Notes under the pieces: model-generated
What the model was told of the DNA's origin: nothing
Databases searched by the model: none
Seen by the model: only the letters and a program-made list of their open reading frames with translations
In this document: piece after piece, positions 36,707 through 43,528 of the stretch
How the letters are laid out: each line of letters starts with the position of its first letter
Position numbering within the stretch: the stretch's first letter is position 1
Program-made: the position numbers and the translations under genes
DNA from: Desulforhabdus sp. TSK
GTDB lineage: Bacteria; Desulfobacterota; Syntrophobacteria; Syntrophobacterales; Syntrophobacteraceae
Assembly: GCF_022836495.1 (NCBI RefSeq)
Contig: NZ_BQXM01000002.1
Coordinates: 62,001-126,000, forward strand
DNA: 64,000 nt
Direction: 5' to 3'

Positions 36707-36749
36707 AATGGGCTTCCCTGTCCTTGATCGATGGTCAGCTGCATCCAGT

Positions 36750-36778
36750 AGATCTCATAACAATTTTATATGAGATCT
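36750..36778. promoter_or_regulatory. Palindromic operator candidate upstream of the two-component operon
   Basis: Two perfect ten-base arms, AGATCTCATA and TATGAGATCT, are separated by nine bases. The element begins 44 bases upstream of the response-regulator start and covers the likely -10 box, which is positioned for repression or autoregulation. Which protein binds is not shown by the sequence. Confidence 0.6.
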
Positions 36779-36793
36779 CCGGATTCCGAGCAA
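36765..36793 (-). promoter_or_regulatory. Likely sigma-70 promoter of the two-component operon
   Basis: On the minus strand TTGCTC and TATAAA are exactly 17 bases apart. The -10 box matches five of six consensus positions and lies inside the palindrome at 36750-36778. Confidence 0.45.
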
Positions 36794-36910
36794 ATGCAAA
36801 CATCCAACATCGCGAAGTTATGGCGGTGCGTACGCCGATCGTGGCGCACGCGCCGGTGAATGCACGCCGAGACCGTTCAGAAATACAGATCTCTGAACGC
36901 CGCAGGCTGG

Positions 36911-37300
36911 TTAGTCGCGATCCTGATCACCGTCTTCGTGGTCCTCGTCATCCGCTTTGTCTCGTTCCATGGCCAATACCTTGCCGGAGCCTGCATCGAT
37001 TTTCACATCGACGATGGACTTGTCGGCGGCCACCACTTCGACACCGTAGACCAGAAAGCCGTTTTCGTCTTCGAGCTCCGCTTTGAGCACCTCGCCGGGG
37101 ACTGTCTCCAGGGCCTTTTGAACGGCCTGATCGTGAGTCAGGCTGGCCATGGATGGAAAATCCGCTTCATTCTGCCTCACGATTGGAATGCTTCCGCCAC
37201 GGACCTCGGCGTCGTTCGATTTCGCGGAGCTCAGACCTCCCAGGGCCAGCCCGCCGATCAAAGCTCCACATCCAATAAAACCGATCCATTTTTTCTTCAT
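36911..37300 (-). CDS. PepSY domain exported protein
   Basis: A 129-residue exported protein. A signal peptide (about 1-26, ending SSA) precedes one PepSY domain: LTHDQAVQKALETVPGEVLKAELEDENGFLVYGVEVVAADKSIVDVKIDAGSGKVL is covered by the short motifs LTHDQAVQKAL, GFLVYGVEV and VKIDAGSGKV. The tail (about 112-129) is strongly acidic, mainly Asp and Glu. Start at 37300 is supported by GGAGG eight bases upstream. Its place next to a PhoPQ-like two-component system on the same strand suggests it is a regulated periplasmic partner or target. Small PepSY proteins often accompany such kinases. Confidence 0.85.
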   Translation of the reverse strand: MKKKWIGFIGCGALIGGLALGGLSSAKSNDAEVRGGSIPIVRQNEADFPSMASLTHDQAVQKALETVPGEVLKAELEDENGFLVYGVEVVAADKSIVDVKIDAGSGKVLAMERDKADDEDHEDGDQDRD

Positions 37301-37660
37301 GATGAAACCTCCTGTCTTGAAATGAGCCGGGCGCTTTACCTCGGAAGGCGACCCACGCCTTTCCAGCACCCTTTTCATCCCAACATAAAGGGTCATCCTG
37401 AAGAATTCGTGAAGGGATGGTTCCATGTTCATGCCGCTGGTGGAAAGGACACGTTCCTGTTGTATCGCCGTCCGAGATGCGCGCAGCCTTTCGCCGCTTG
37501 CCGGGCAGTTCACCAATGCTTGTGATCCCGCTCCGGGTGGACTGTTGACGGAGTTGAGTCGAAAGTACGAATGGAATTTGGGGAGTGTTCCGGAAAATGT
37601 AGCTATTAGGAAGGTGCTGCGCTCTATGCGGCGGTTTATGCTTTGCGTGCGGCCAGGAAA
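37301..37660. other. Intergenic region between PepSY gene and small peptide gene
   Basis: No gene supported on either strand; the open frames here have unbalanced composition and no recognised motif. The PepSY ribosome site sits at the left end and the small-peptide terminator just beyond the right end. Confidence 0.4.
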
Positions 37661-37688
37661 CAAGGCGGGACGCGGTTGTCCCGCCTTG
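37661..37688 (-). terminator. Strong stem-loop after the 53-residue peptide gene
   Basis: CAAGGCGGGAC pairs with GTCCCGCCTTG over eleven perfect base pairs around a six-base loop, starting ten bases beyond the peptide stop. The trailing T-run is short (TTT). Confidence 0.65.
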
Positions 37689-37698
37689 AAATGGTATT

Positions 37699-37860
37699 CT
37701 ACCGGTTGCAGTATGGGCAGTCGCCGGTACAAGCAGGATTTGGACAATTGATTCCGGGCCCATCCTGTTTTCTGTCGTGAGCGCGTTCGGCCGCATAGCT
37801 CATCCCAATCCCCATGAACATCACTGCCAAAACTGCCACCATGCTGATCCACTTTTTCAT
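37699..37860 (-). CDS. Small exported Cys-rich peptide, 53 residues
   Basis: A short gene not matching any family I know. It begins MKKWISMVAVLAVMFMGIG, a clear signal peptide with a likely cleavage after SYA or SYAA (residues 23-24). The mature part is about 29 residues and ends with four cysteines at 39, 44, 48 and 51 (INCPNPACTGDCPYCNR), which could bind a metal or form two disulfides. AAAGGAAAG lies 5-13 bases upstream of the ATG, and a strong terminator hairpin follows the TAG stop. Signal, ribosome site and terminator together make it a credible gene. Function unknown. Confidence 0.75.
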   Translation of the reverse strand: MKKWISMVAVLAVMFMGIGMSYAAERAHDRKQDGPGINCPNPACTGDCPYCNR

Positions 37861-38040
37861 GTTCTTTCCTTTCTTTGGTTGAGAAATCCGCTCACTATAC
37901 TAATGCCATCTAATACTTATACACATGCAATCGGAACTTGGTCACAGAGTTCATAAAAATTTTTCAAATAGGACGTTGGAGCTCACAAGCTATTGGAATA
38001 GTTAAATAAATATTTGTTTTTACGAGGTTTATCGTAGGGA

Positions 38041-38178
38041 GTGTTGAAAATACTTGCGGTTGAATTGCCTGAAGAGATCAATGCACGGCTTGACCGTCTT
38101 TCCGGGAGGACCGGCAGGAGCAAGGTCGATTATGTGGGGACATACCCCAAGATTTCGGGGCAATTGGCAATCGCATAA
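38041..38178 (+). pseudogene. Truncated RHH-type antitoxin fragment
   Basis: A GTG-started frame of 45 residues begins LKILAVELPEEINARLDRLSGRTGRSK, covered by the motifs VELPEEINARLDRL and TGRSK, which is how ribbon-helix-helix antitoxins of the RelB/TraY type start. The resemblance stops after about residue 32 and the tail (GTYPKISGQLAIA) looks foreign, starting at a GGGGACATACCCC sequence. No toxin gene follows. I read it as a remnant broken by an insertion or deletion. Confidence 0.6.
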
Positions 38179-38227
38179 GATCAAATCGTCGTGATACTCT
38201 GCCCGATGAGGAGCCCACCCGAGCAGA

Positions 38228-38253
38228 TTTTACACAATTTACTTGACACTACC
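38228..38253 (+). mobile_element. Insertion-sequence end remnant (IS256-like)
   Basis: TTTACACAATTTACTTGACACTACC resembles, from memory, terminal inverted repeats of IS256-family elements; the key parts are TTTACACAATTTACTTGACA and CTACC. It lies exactly where the neighbouring DUF1156 remnant stops. No transposase and no partner repeat are present in the window. Confidence 0.4.
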
Positions 38254-39034
38254 CGACTTCATTTGGAAGACCGGAAATATCTGAGGGAATATTCTCCCCA
38301 GCGGAACAGCCGCACCACGCCACCGGAAGCGTAGAGCACACCCGTTTGCCGAACGCCGTCCACGCTGGTGCCCTTGGCTCGGGCCAGGATGCCCGCAATG
38401 CCAAGGCGCCTTCCTTCCATCCGTACTGCTCGAACCAGTGCAGGCAGAACTGCGAGTCGGCATCGAAGTCGTCTTCAGCCAGGAAGCGGTTGATGAGCTG
38501 AAGGGCCGTTCTGACGCTCATGGGCGTCCCGTCGGCTTCCAGTACGGCGGCATACTTGGAGAAGACCGCCATTCCCGGACCGATGATGGCCTGGGACAGG
38601 TCCACCGGAGCTACTGGAGAGCGGTCATTCCCTGAACCTCGGGTCATGTCGTCCAGCGCCTCGGGCAGCACCTTGTTCAGTTCACACACCTCGCGCAACG
38701 ACTTGCGGATTTCGGCGCGGGCCTTCTCCAGCACCGCTTCATTGATGGTGTTCTCCCAGAGCACCAGTTCTTCCATGATGCCGAAAAGGCACTTGCGGCT
38801 GCTGGCCCAACTGGCCTTGAGATGGCTGGGAGGCACCTCGCCGCGGTGCTCCATCTCTCACTTCCAGGAGGGATTGTTCACGAACTGGCTGAAAATCACC
38901 GCCCGGGCCGCCGCTAAGGGACGGAGCGCCCACCAAAGGTGCAGGGTGCTGGGATGACCGTGTCGAATGGATTTTTCACGTGCTGCGGCGGCCTTGATGG
39001 CGTCGAGCGGCAGGGCAACTTCGATGAGCTTCAT
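38254..39034 (-). pseudogene. DUF1156 methylase remnant, frameshifted and internally deleted
   Basis: Three pieces of one gene can be read on the minus strand. From 39034 a 58-codon frame starts [11 protein letters not shown] and continues [17 protein letters not shown], the N-terminus of DUF1156 adenine-specific methylase-like proteins, but stops at 38858. A shifted frame (to 38249) continues with [14 protein letters not shown], then jumps at CELNK to C-terminal family sequence ([19 protein letters not shown]), so several hundred residues with the methylase motifs are missing. A second shift near 38370 is needed to read the last part ([15 protein letters not shown]). The left end abuts an IS-like end. 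Such genes belong to anti-phage islands with DUF499 and DUF3883-helicase genes. Confidence 0.82.
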
Positions 39035-39043
39035 GCGCCGTTC

Positions 39044-39286
39044 CTATGCTGCTTCGAAACTCGGCAACTCATAGACGGGGGCGCTGCGGTTCGGCTTCCC
39101 GAGGTTGGCGAGGACGGCTTCCATGGCTTCCGCCGTTTCCAGGGACATCAAAACATCACCACAGACTGAGCAGACTTCAACCAGGACATTATCAAAAACG
39201 ATCATCTCGCCATGGTACTTCACAACGTGGGCGATGCGCCGTTCTTCGTACATTCCGGGGCATGACTGGATGGAACACTTTTTCAT
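39044..39286 (-). CDS. YgiT-type zinc finger antitoxin
   Basis: An 80-residue protein of the MqsA/YgiT type. Cysteines near residues 3 and 8 and the pair CSVC at about 39-42 would bind zinc, and the remainder ends in a short helical DNA-binding-like segment (LETAEAMEAVLANLG). It overlaps the upstream DUF4258 gene by four bases (ATGA), the standard coupling of this toxin-antitoxin pair. It lies between fragments of a decayed defence island, with the DUF1156 remnant ten bases downstream. Assignment rests on motif and partner. Confidence 0.82.
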   Translation of the reverse strand: MKKCSIQSCPGMYEERRIAHVVKYHGEMIVFDNVLVEVCSVCGDVLMSLETAEAMEAVLANLGKPNRSAPVYELPSFEAA

Positions 39287-39594
39287 GATCCTGGTCCTCT
39301 CTCGAAAGGGGTCTTCCACTTTGGGGGCTTGGGCTCATAAACGGTGATGATGATCAGATCGGGACCGGTCGTTGTGCACACGACGTAAAGGAACCTCTCT
39401 TTGATCGTTCGGCCGCCAACAAGGCAGCAGGCACCGCGTTTGTGGTCAGGGTAGTTCTCAAGGACCGTGCATTCCTTCAAGCAGGAAAGAATCTCGGAAA
39501 CAGCAACGTCATCCTCGATCATTTCCTGTTGAGCATGGAGCGTCAGCCGAACCGCTCTTTCTGCCGCCAGTCCTCTTATGTGGTCCTCGATCAA
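39283..39594 (-). CDS. DUF4258 toxin-like protein
   Basis: A 103-residue protein resembling DUF4258 / MqsR-like toxins, which in this superfamily are mRNA interferases. It has the family motif LTLHAQQEM near residue 17 and the CLVGGRTIKERFLYVVC segment around residues 57-73, followed by a YEPKPPKW ending. The start is a TTG with AGGAGG six bases upstream; no ATG lies in a better place. The antitoxin gene begins inside its last codons. Its toxin role is inferred from the pairing with a YgiT-type gene. Confidence 0.8.
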   Translation of the reverse strand: MIEDHIRGLAAERAVRLTLHAQQEMIEDDVAVSEILSCLKECTVLENYPDHKRGACCLVGGRTIKERFLYVVCTTTGPDLIIITVYEPKPPKWKTPFERGPGS

Positions 39595-39644
39595 TCCGAC
39601 CTCCTATACTTTCAATGCTACAATCTTTTTGCCCCTATTTGAAA

Positions 39645-40049
39645 TTATATCTCCATTTCTATCCTTTTGCCCAGCAGATCGTCCAGGTTGTAGTTGATGG
39701 AAGCCACACCCCAGGCGGGTTCCCGGTCGAAGGGATTGCGGATGTAGTGGGGACCATCCACTTCACCGGCCTCCCCGATCAGCACGATGGCGAGATAGAA
39801 TTTGTTGTCCTGGTTGAAGGCATAAAGCATCTCGTTGCGGGGCACAGTGATAGTACTTGCCCCTTTCGCGCGGCCCTTTACCTCGATGTGGCGGGGCTCC
39901 GGCTGCCTGCCGCCCGCAGCGGCGGGAGGATAGGCGGTGAGGTCCCACCCGCACTTCTGAGGGGAGACGTCCACCGCACGGCAGCCCAGTGATTCCTCGA
40001 AACGGCGTCCATGGCAATTTGTTATTTTCCCTCGATAGCGCATGCCCAC
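39645..40049 (-). pseudogene. C-terminal fragment of a DUF3883 helicase
   Basis: Only about 110 residues of a much larger protein remain. From roughly residue 25 the frame matches the DUF3883 domain found at the C-terminus of SNF2/DEAD-type helicases in anti-phage islands: AVDVSPQKCGWDLTAYPP, RHIEVKGRAKGA, NKFYLAIVLIGE and GVASINYNLDDLL. The residues before that do not fit, and the helicase motor domains are absent, so the gene is truncated at its 5' end. A GTG at 40049 may only be a chance start. It lies next to a toxin-antitoxin pair and the DUF1156 remnant. Confidence 0.78.
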
Positions 40050-40217
40050 CTTTCGCTATGGCGAACGGGGGGATAACACAGCCAAAATGGTATCTAGGAG
40101 CACTGGCTCTCCGTACCGAACAGGCTTGTGCACCAAATAGACCTTTTTCAAGGGGGGATATTCTTGTCGGTCTGCAGCGATTGGCGCTGCTGCTTCATCG
40201 ATCTCAGGGGGGGAGCG

Positions 40218-40613
40218 ATGCAGATCAAGAACATGAGACTTTTATGCCTGAAGTGCGGGTCGGAGAACGTCGCCGAAGTCGTCTACGGGTACTTCCCCCA
40301 GCCAACAACCGGCAGAATGATCTATGGGGGTTGCTGTGTTCCGATAAAACCTGCCGACTGGGGTTGCTCTGAGTGCGGTTATCAATGGAGTCAGAAGACC
40401 AAGGTCTCAAACCCGCAAAAGGCTGGTGAAGAAAAGGACACTCGGCCTCTGATGATCCGCCCGAAGTGCTACTCGCTGAACGTCCTCGAAATCTTCTACG
40501 GAACCTACGACGAGCCACTCGACAGGCCGGTGATCTATGGCGGCGGCTGCACCCCCGAGAATGCTCCCAACCGGAGCTGTGGGGACTGCGGTTATCGGTG
40601 GCGGCAGAAATAA
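40218..40613 (+). CDS. Zinc-ribbon protein with tandem repeat units
   Basis: I do not recognise a named family. The 131-residue protein consists of two copies of a ~50-residue unit: the first has CLKC...CSEC, the second PKC...CGDC, each ending in a GYxW motif. The shared core reads YGGxC followed by a P-x-N/A-x loop. The first unit keeps all four metal-ligand cysteines, while the second has lost one (Arg in place of Cys), so it may bind no zinc. The ATG at 40218 has GGGGGAG four bases upstream. It stands between the decayed defence island and the tRNA pair. Confidence 0.7.
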   Translation: MQIKNMRLLCLKCGSENVAEVVYGYFPQPTTGRMIYGGCCVPIKPADWGCSECGYQWSQKTKVSNPQKAGEEKDTRPLMIRPKCYSLNVLEIFYGTYDEPLDRPVIYGGGCTPENAPNRSCGDCGYRWRQK

Positions 40614-40712
40614 TTTCGATCGATCCACTCGTTTTACGCTTTTTCGATAAAGCCGAAGTACGAATCCAACATCGACATCGAAAGGCAAAATTCCGCACTC
40701 TGGTTATCCCTG

Positions 40713-40747
40713 CAAAAAAAAGGGGCTGCGATTTCTCGCAACCCCTT
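40713..40747 (-). terminator. Rho-independent terminator after tRNA-Lys
   Basis: On the minus strand an AAGGGGTTGCGA/TCGCAGCCCCTT stem with a GAAA loop is followed by a run of T residues, nine bases after the tRNA-Lys 3' end. This is a classical terminator. Confidence 0.9.
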
Positions 40748-40755
40748 GAATTTCC

Positions 40756-40830
40756 TGGTGGGCCGTGAAGGACTCGAACCTTCAACCTCCTGATTAAGAG
40801 TCAGCTGCTCTACCATTGAGCTAACGGCCC
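40756..40830 (-). tRNA. tRNA-Lys (anticodon CTT)
   Basis: A 75-base cloverleaf with acceptor arms GGGCCGT and ACGGCCC, an anticodon loop CTCTTAA reading CTT (AAG codons), the GTTCGAGTC T-loop and an encoded CCA. It lies 21 bases downstream of tRNA-Arg on the same strand, and a terminator follows it. Confidence 0.96.
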
Positions 40831-40851
40831 TCGTGCCGGTTCGCACTGAAG

Positions 40852-40928
40852 TGGTACGCCCGGCAGGATTCGAACCTGCGGCCTGCGGATTCGAAGTCCG
40901 ACGCTCTATCCAACTGAGCTACGGGCGC
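40852..40928 (-). tRNA. tRNA-Arg (anticodon TCG)
   Basis: A 77-base cloverleaf with acceptor arms GCGCCCG and CGGGCGT (one G-U pair), an anticodon loop CTTCGAA reading TCG (CGA codons), a GTTCGAATC T-loop and an encoded CCA. It precedes tRNA-Lys in one transcript. Confidence 0.96.
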
Positions 40929-41455
40929 ATACGTACCAACCGAAAGAGAACTGCTATCTATCTTAAACCGGCGCGCTCTGTCAAGGTTTTTTTGACGACG
41001 GGTTTTTTTGGGCTCGCTCTTTTTAAAGAACACGAAATCTGCCTTGATCCGCGATCCCCCTGGGAGTGTTTTATCGAGTGTCTTTCTCCGGCCTCCCTGT
41101 CACGGCTGCCCGATCATGGGGCGGCTTTTTTCCGTGAGGTTTCTTATAGTGTGCATTGTCAAGGTGGCGGGTTTTGATTATGATGCACGACCGCCCGGGA
41201 GGTTCTTGCTCCAGGCGGGGAATCATCGGGAAATATCGGGGAAATGGATGCCCTGCCATGGCGGGAGCTTTCAAGACAGCGCGAGGTATAGTGTTTCCTG
41301 CTTTTATGATCAGGCAGGATAGACGGGGGGGTTGCCGGACCGACAGGGAGCTGCCCTGGATGAAAACATAAGATTTTATCGTGGTGGAAGCGGTTGTCCC
41401 CGTGGATGGCCCTTCCTGAAATTTTGTATCATGCATGGGAGAGTGGGAGAGAAGG
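40929..41455. other. Gene-poor stretch between tRNA pair and the AAA+ gene
   Basis: I see no supported gene in about 525 bases. A 121-codon minus-strand frame (41071-41436) has a composition rich in Pro, Thr and Ser with no motif or ribosome site. The left part is AT-rich with a TTTTTTGACGACGGGTTTTTTTGG stretch (in two T-runs) next to the tRNA promoter side; the right end holds the AGGAGA-type ribosome site of the AAA+ gene. Confidence 0.4.
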
Positions 41456-42286
41456 ATGAATCAGTTTGAAGGAAGCGAACGTTACTATTTGAACCCCGAG
41501 CTCAAGGAAATTGTCAATATCGCCATTGCCATGGAGAAGCCGCTTCTCCTGACGGGGGAGGCGGGAACGGGAAAAACTCAGCTGGCTTACGAAGTGTCGC
41601 GCACCCTGGGCTTCACCATGGAGGAAGCCCGCTGCAAGTCCACCTTCAAGGGGGAAGAGCTCTGTTATGTCTACGACACCGTTTTGCGCCTGAACGACTC
41701 TCGATTCGGAAGCGGGGAGACGGGCCGCGACGTGAACAACATTTGGGATTACCTGCGTTTTGGACCCATCGGCCGCGCATTTCTCTCGGATGACCGACGG
41801 GTGCTCCTCCTCGATGAGATCGACAAGACGGATTCGGACACTCAGGACAACCTTCTGGACGTTCTGGAAGACGGGTCCTTCATCATTCGTGAGATCAACC
41901 ACAAGGTCTCGGCCAGGCAGAAACCGGTCATCATCATCACCAGCAACGCCAAACGGGAGCTCTCCGACCCCTTTCTGCGGCGCTGCTTCTGCCATTACAT
42001 CCCGTTTCCCCCGCCCGAGGAGATGATGCAGATCGTGCGGCTCCACTATCCCGAGATCCCCGAAGAGTTCCTGGAGGCTTCCCTGACCTCATTTTACCGT
42101 CTCCGGGGCCAGGGGTATGAAAAGCCTCCCGCCACGGCGGAGCTTCTCGATTGGGTCGGCTCCATGTGGAAATCGGGCAAACAGAGCCCGGGAGCGGGGA
42201 AGGAAACCGCCCACATCGGGACGCTCCTCAAGCGCACTCAGGATATCTTGAAATTCAAGGGGCTCCGACGAGAGAGTCGATTCTAA
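41456..42286 (+). CDS. MoxR-type AAA+ ATPase
   Basis: Chaperone-like ATPase of 276 residues. It has Walker A GEAGTGKT near residue 36, Walker B VLLLDEIDKTD near 115, sensor motif IITSNAKREL near 160 and the FLRRCFCHYIPFP segment with the arginine finger. MoxR-type ATPases work with VWA-domain partners to insert cofactors or mature enzymes. The next gene, 28 bases downstream, is such a VWA protein, so the pair probably acts together. The enzyme matured cannot be told from context; CoxD/CoxE-type pairs serve CO dehydrogenases. Start at 41456 has GAGAGAAGG immediately upstream. Confidence 0.9.
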   Translation: MNQFEGSERYYLNPELKEIVNIAIAMEKPLLLTGEAGTGKTQLAYEVSRTLGFTMEEARCKSTFKGEELCYVYDTVLRLNDSRFGSGETGRDVNNIWDYLRFGPIGRAFLSDDRRVLLLDEIDKTDSDTQDNLLDVLEDGSFIIREINHKVSARQKPVIIITSNAKRELSDPFLRRCFCHYIPFPPPEEMMQIVRLHYPEIPEEFLEASLTSFYRLRGQGYEKPPATAELLDWVGSMWKSGKQSPGAGKETAHIGTLLKRTQDILKFKGLRRESRF

Positions 42287-42314
42287 TGAGCGAAAGGCGG
42301 GACGAGGTGTTTTC

Positions 42315-43520
42315 ATGATCGGATTCATTTATCAACTGAGGGATGCGGGTATTCCCATCAGTGCACAGTACATTCTCGAATTTTACCGGGCGCTGAAGGG
42401 CGGTCTGGCTCCCGATATGGACCGGCTGTTTCTGCTGGCCCGCCTCATCTTCGTGAAGCGAGTGGAGCATTACGACCTGTTTGAACAGGTTTTCGGCGCC
42501 TTCTTTCTGGGGGCGGACCCGGCGCAGAGCGTCGCACGGTGGGAAGAACTGCTGGCGGGCAAGCCCTTTCAAGAATGGCTGCGCCAGGAAATAGAGAGTG
42601 GGCGTCTCTCTTCCAAAGAGCTCCAGGAATTTGACACGGAAGAGTTGCTGGCCAAGTTCTGGGAAACGGTGCTGGCTCAGAAGGAGGCGCACCACGGAGG
42701 CCGCAAGTGGGTCGGCACAGGCGGAAGCTCGCCGTTCGGCCACAGCGGCGCCGGAGGGGGAGGGATCCGTGTTTATGGCAGAGGCCTCCACGGAACCGCC
42801 CAGAAGGTCATCGAAAAGCGCGGGTTCGTGGACTACAGTGATAAAGCGACCTTGACGGCAACAAACCTCGGCCAGGTCCTGACCTCCCTGCGAAGCCTCC
42901 GTCCCACCGGCCCGGAAGCCGAGCTCGACGTTGACGAAACCATTGCCAAAACCGCCCGCAATGCCGGAGAAATCGAATTCATTTTCAGGCGCGAGCTGCG
43001 CAATCGCCTGCGCCTGGTGGTTTTGCTCGACAACGGCGGCTATTCCATGATGCCGTATGTCTCCCTTGTAAAGACCGTGTTCAACAAGATCCGCGGCCTC
43101 TTCAGGGATGTGAACACCTATTATTTTCACAACTGCATCTACGGGACGGTGTACAGGGACATCCAGAGGACTCAACCCTTGAAATGGGAGACCTTCCTGG
43201 GGGAGAGCAAGAGCACGCGCCTCATTCTCATCGGCGACGCCGACATGGCCCCTGCCGAGCTCATGGCGGCTTTCGGCTCCATCGAATTTTACAACAATGA
43301 GCGCAGACCGGGCTGGGAATGGCTGAAGGAGCTGCGCCATGCCTTCCCGGCCAGTGTGTGGCTGAATCCCATTCCCAGGGAGCGTTGGGAGTGGCACAGT
43401 CCCACCATCACGCAGATCGGCCGCCTTTTCCACATGGAGGATCTCACCCTGGCGGGCATCAAGAATGCCGTGGAGCACCTCAACGTCCAGGGGTCGGCGT
43501 TCGACAAGGTGATGGGCTGA
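42315..43520 (+). CDS. VWA (CoxE-like) domain protein
   Basis: A 401-residue partner of the preceding AAA+ ATPase. Residues ~1-110 are helical; a Gly-rich stretch (GTGGSSPFGHSGAGGGG) near 140 is followed by the VWA fold from about residue 230. The metal-binding motif expected as DxSxS is read here as DNGGYS in VVLLDNGGYSMM, so it is degenerate, while the downstream IGDADMAP supplies acidic residues. Other family features are YYFHNCIY and TRLILIGDA. It is separated from the next gene by only eight bases. Confidence 0.85.
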   Translation: MIGFIYQLRDAGIPISAQYILEFYRALKGGLAPDMDRLFLLARLIFVKRVEHYDLFEQVFGAFFLGADPAQSVARWEELLAGKPFQEWLRQEIESGRLSSKELQEFDTEELLAKFWETVLAQKEAHHGGRKWVGTGGSSPFGHSGAGGGGIRVYGRGLHGTAQKVIEKRGFVDYSDKATLTATNLGQVLTSLRSLRPTGPEAELDVDETIAKTARNAGEIEFIFRRELRNRLRLVVLLDNGGYSMMPYVSLVKTVFNKIRGLFRDVNTYYFHNCIYGTVYRDIQRTQPLKWETFLGESKSTRLILIGDADMAPAELMAAFGSIEFYNNERRPGWEWLKELRHAFPASVWLNPIPRERWEWHSPTITQIGRLFHMEDLTLAGIKNAVEHLNVQGSAFDKVMG

Positions 43521-43528
43521 GGGGACGC

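Noticed and set aside
41071-41436. 121-codon minus-strand frame upstream of the AAA+ gene
   Set aside because: Low-complexity Pro/Thr/Lys composition, no ribosome site and no motif.
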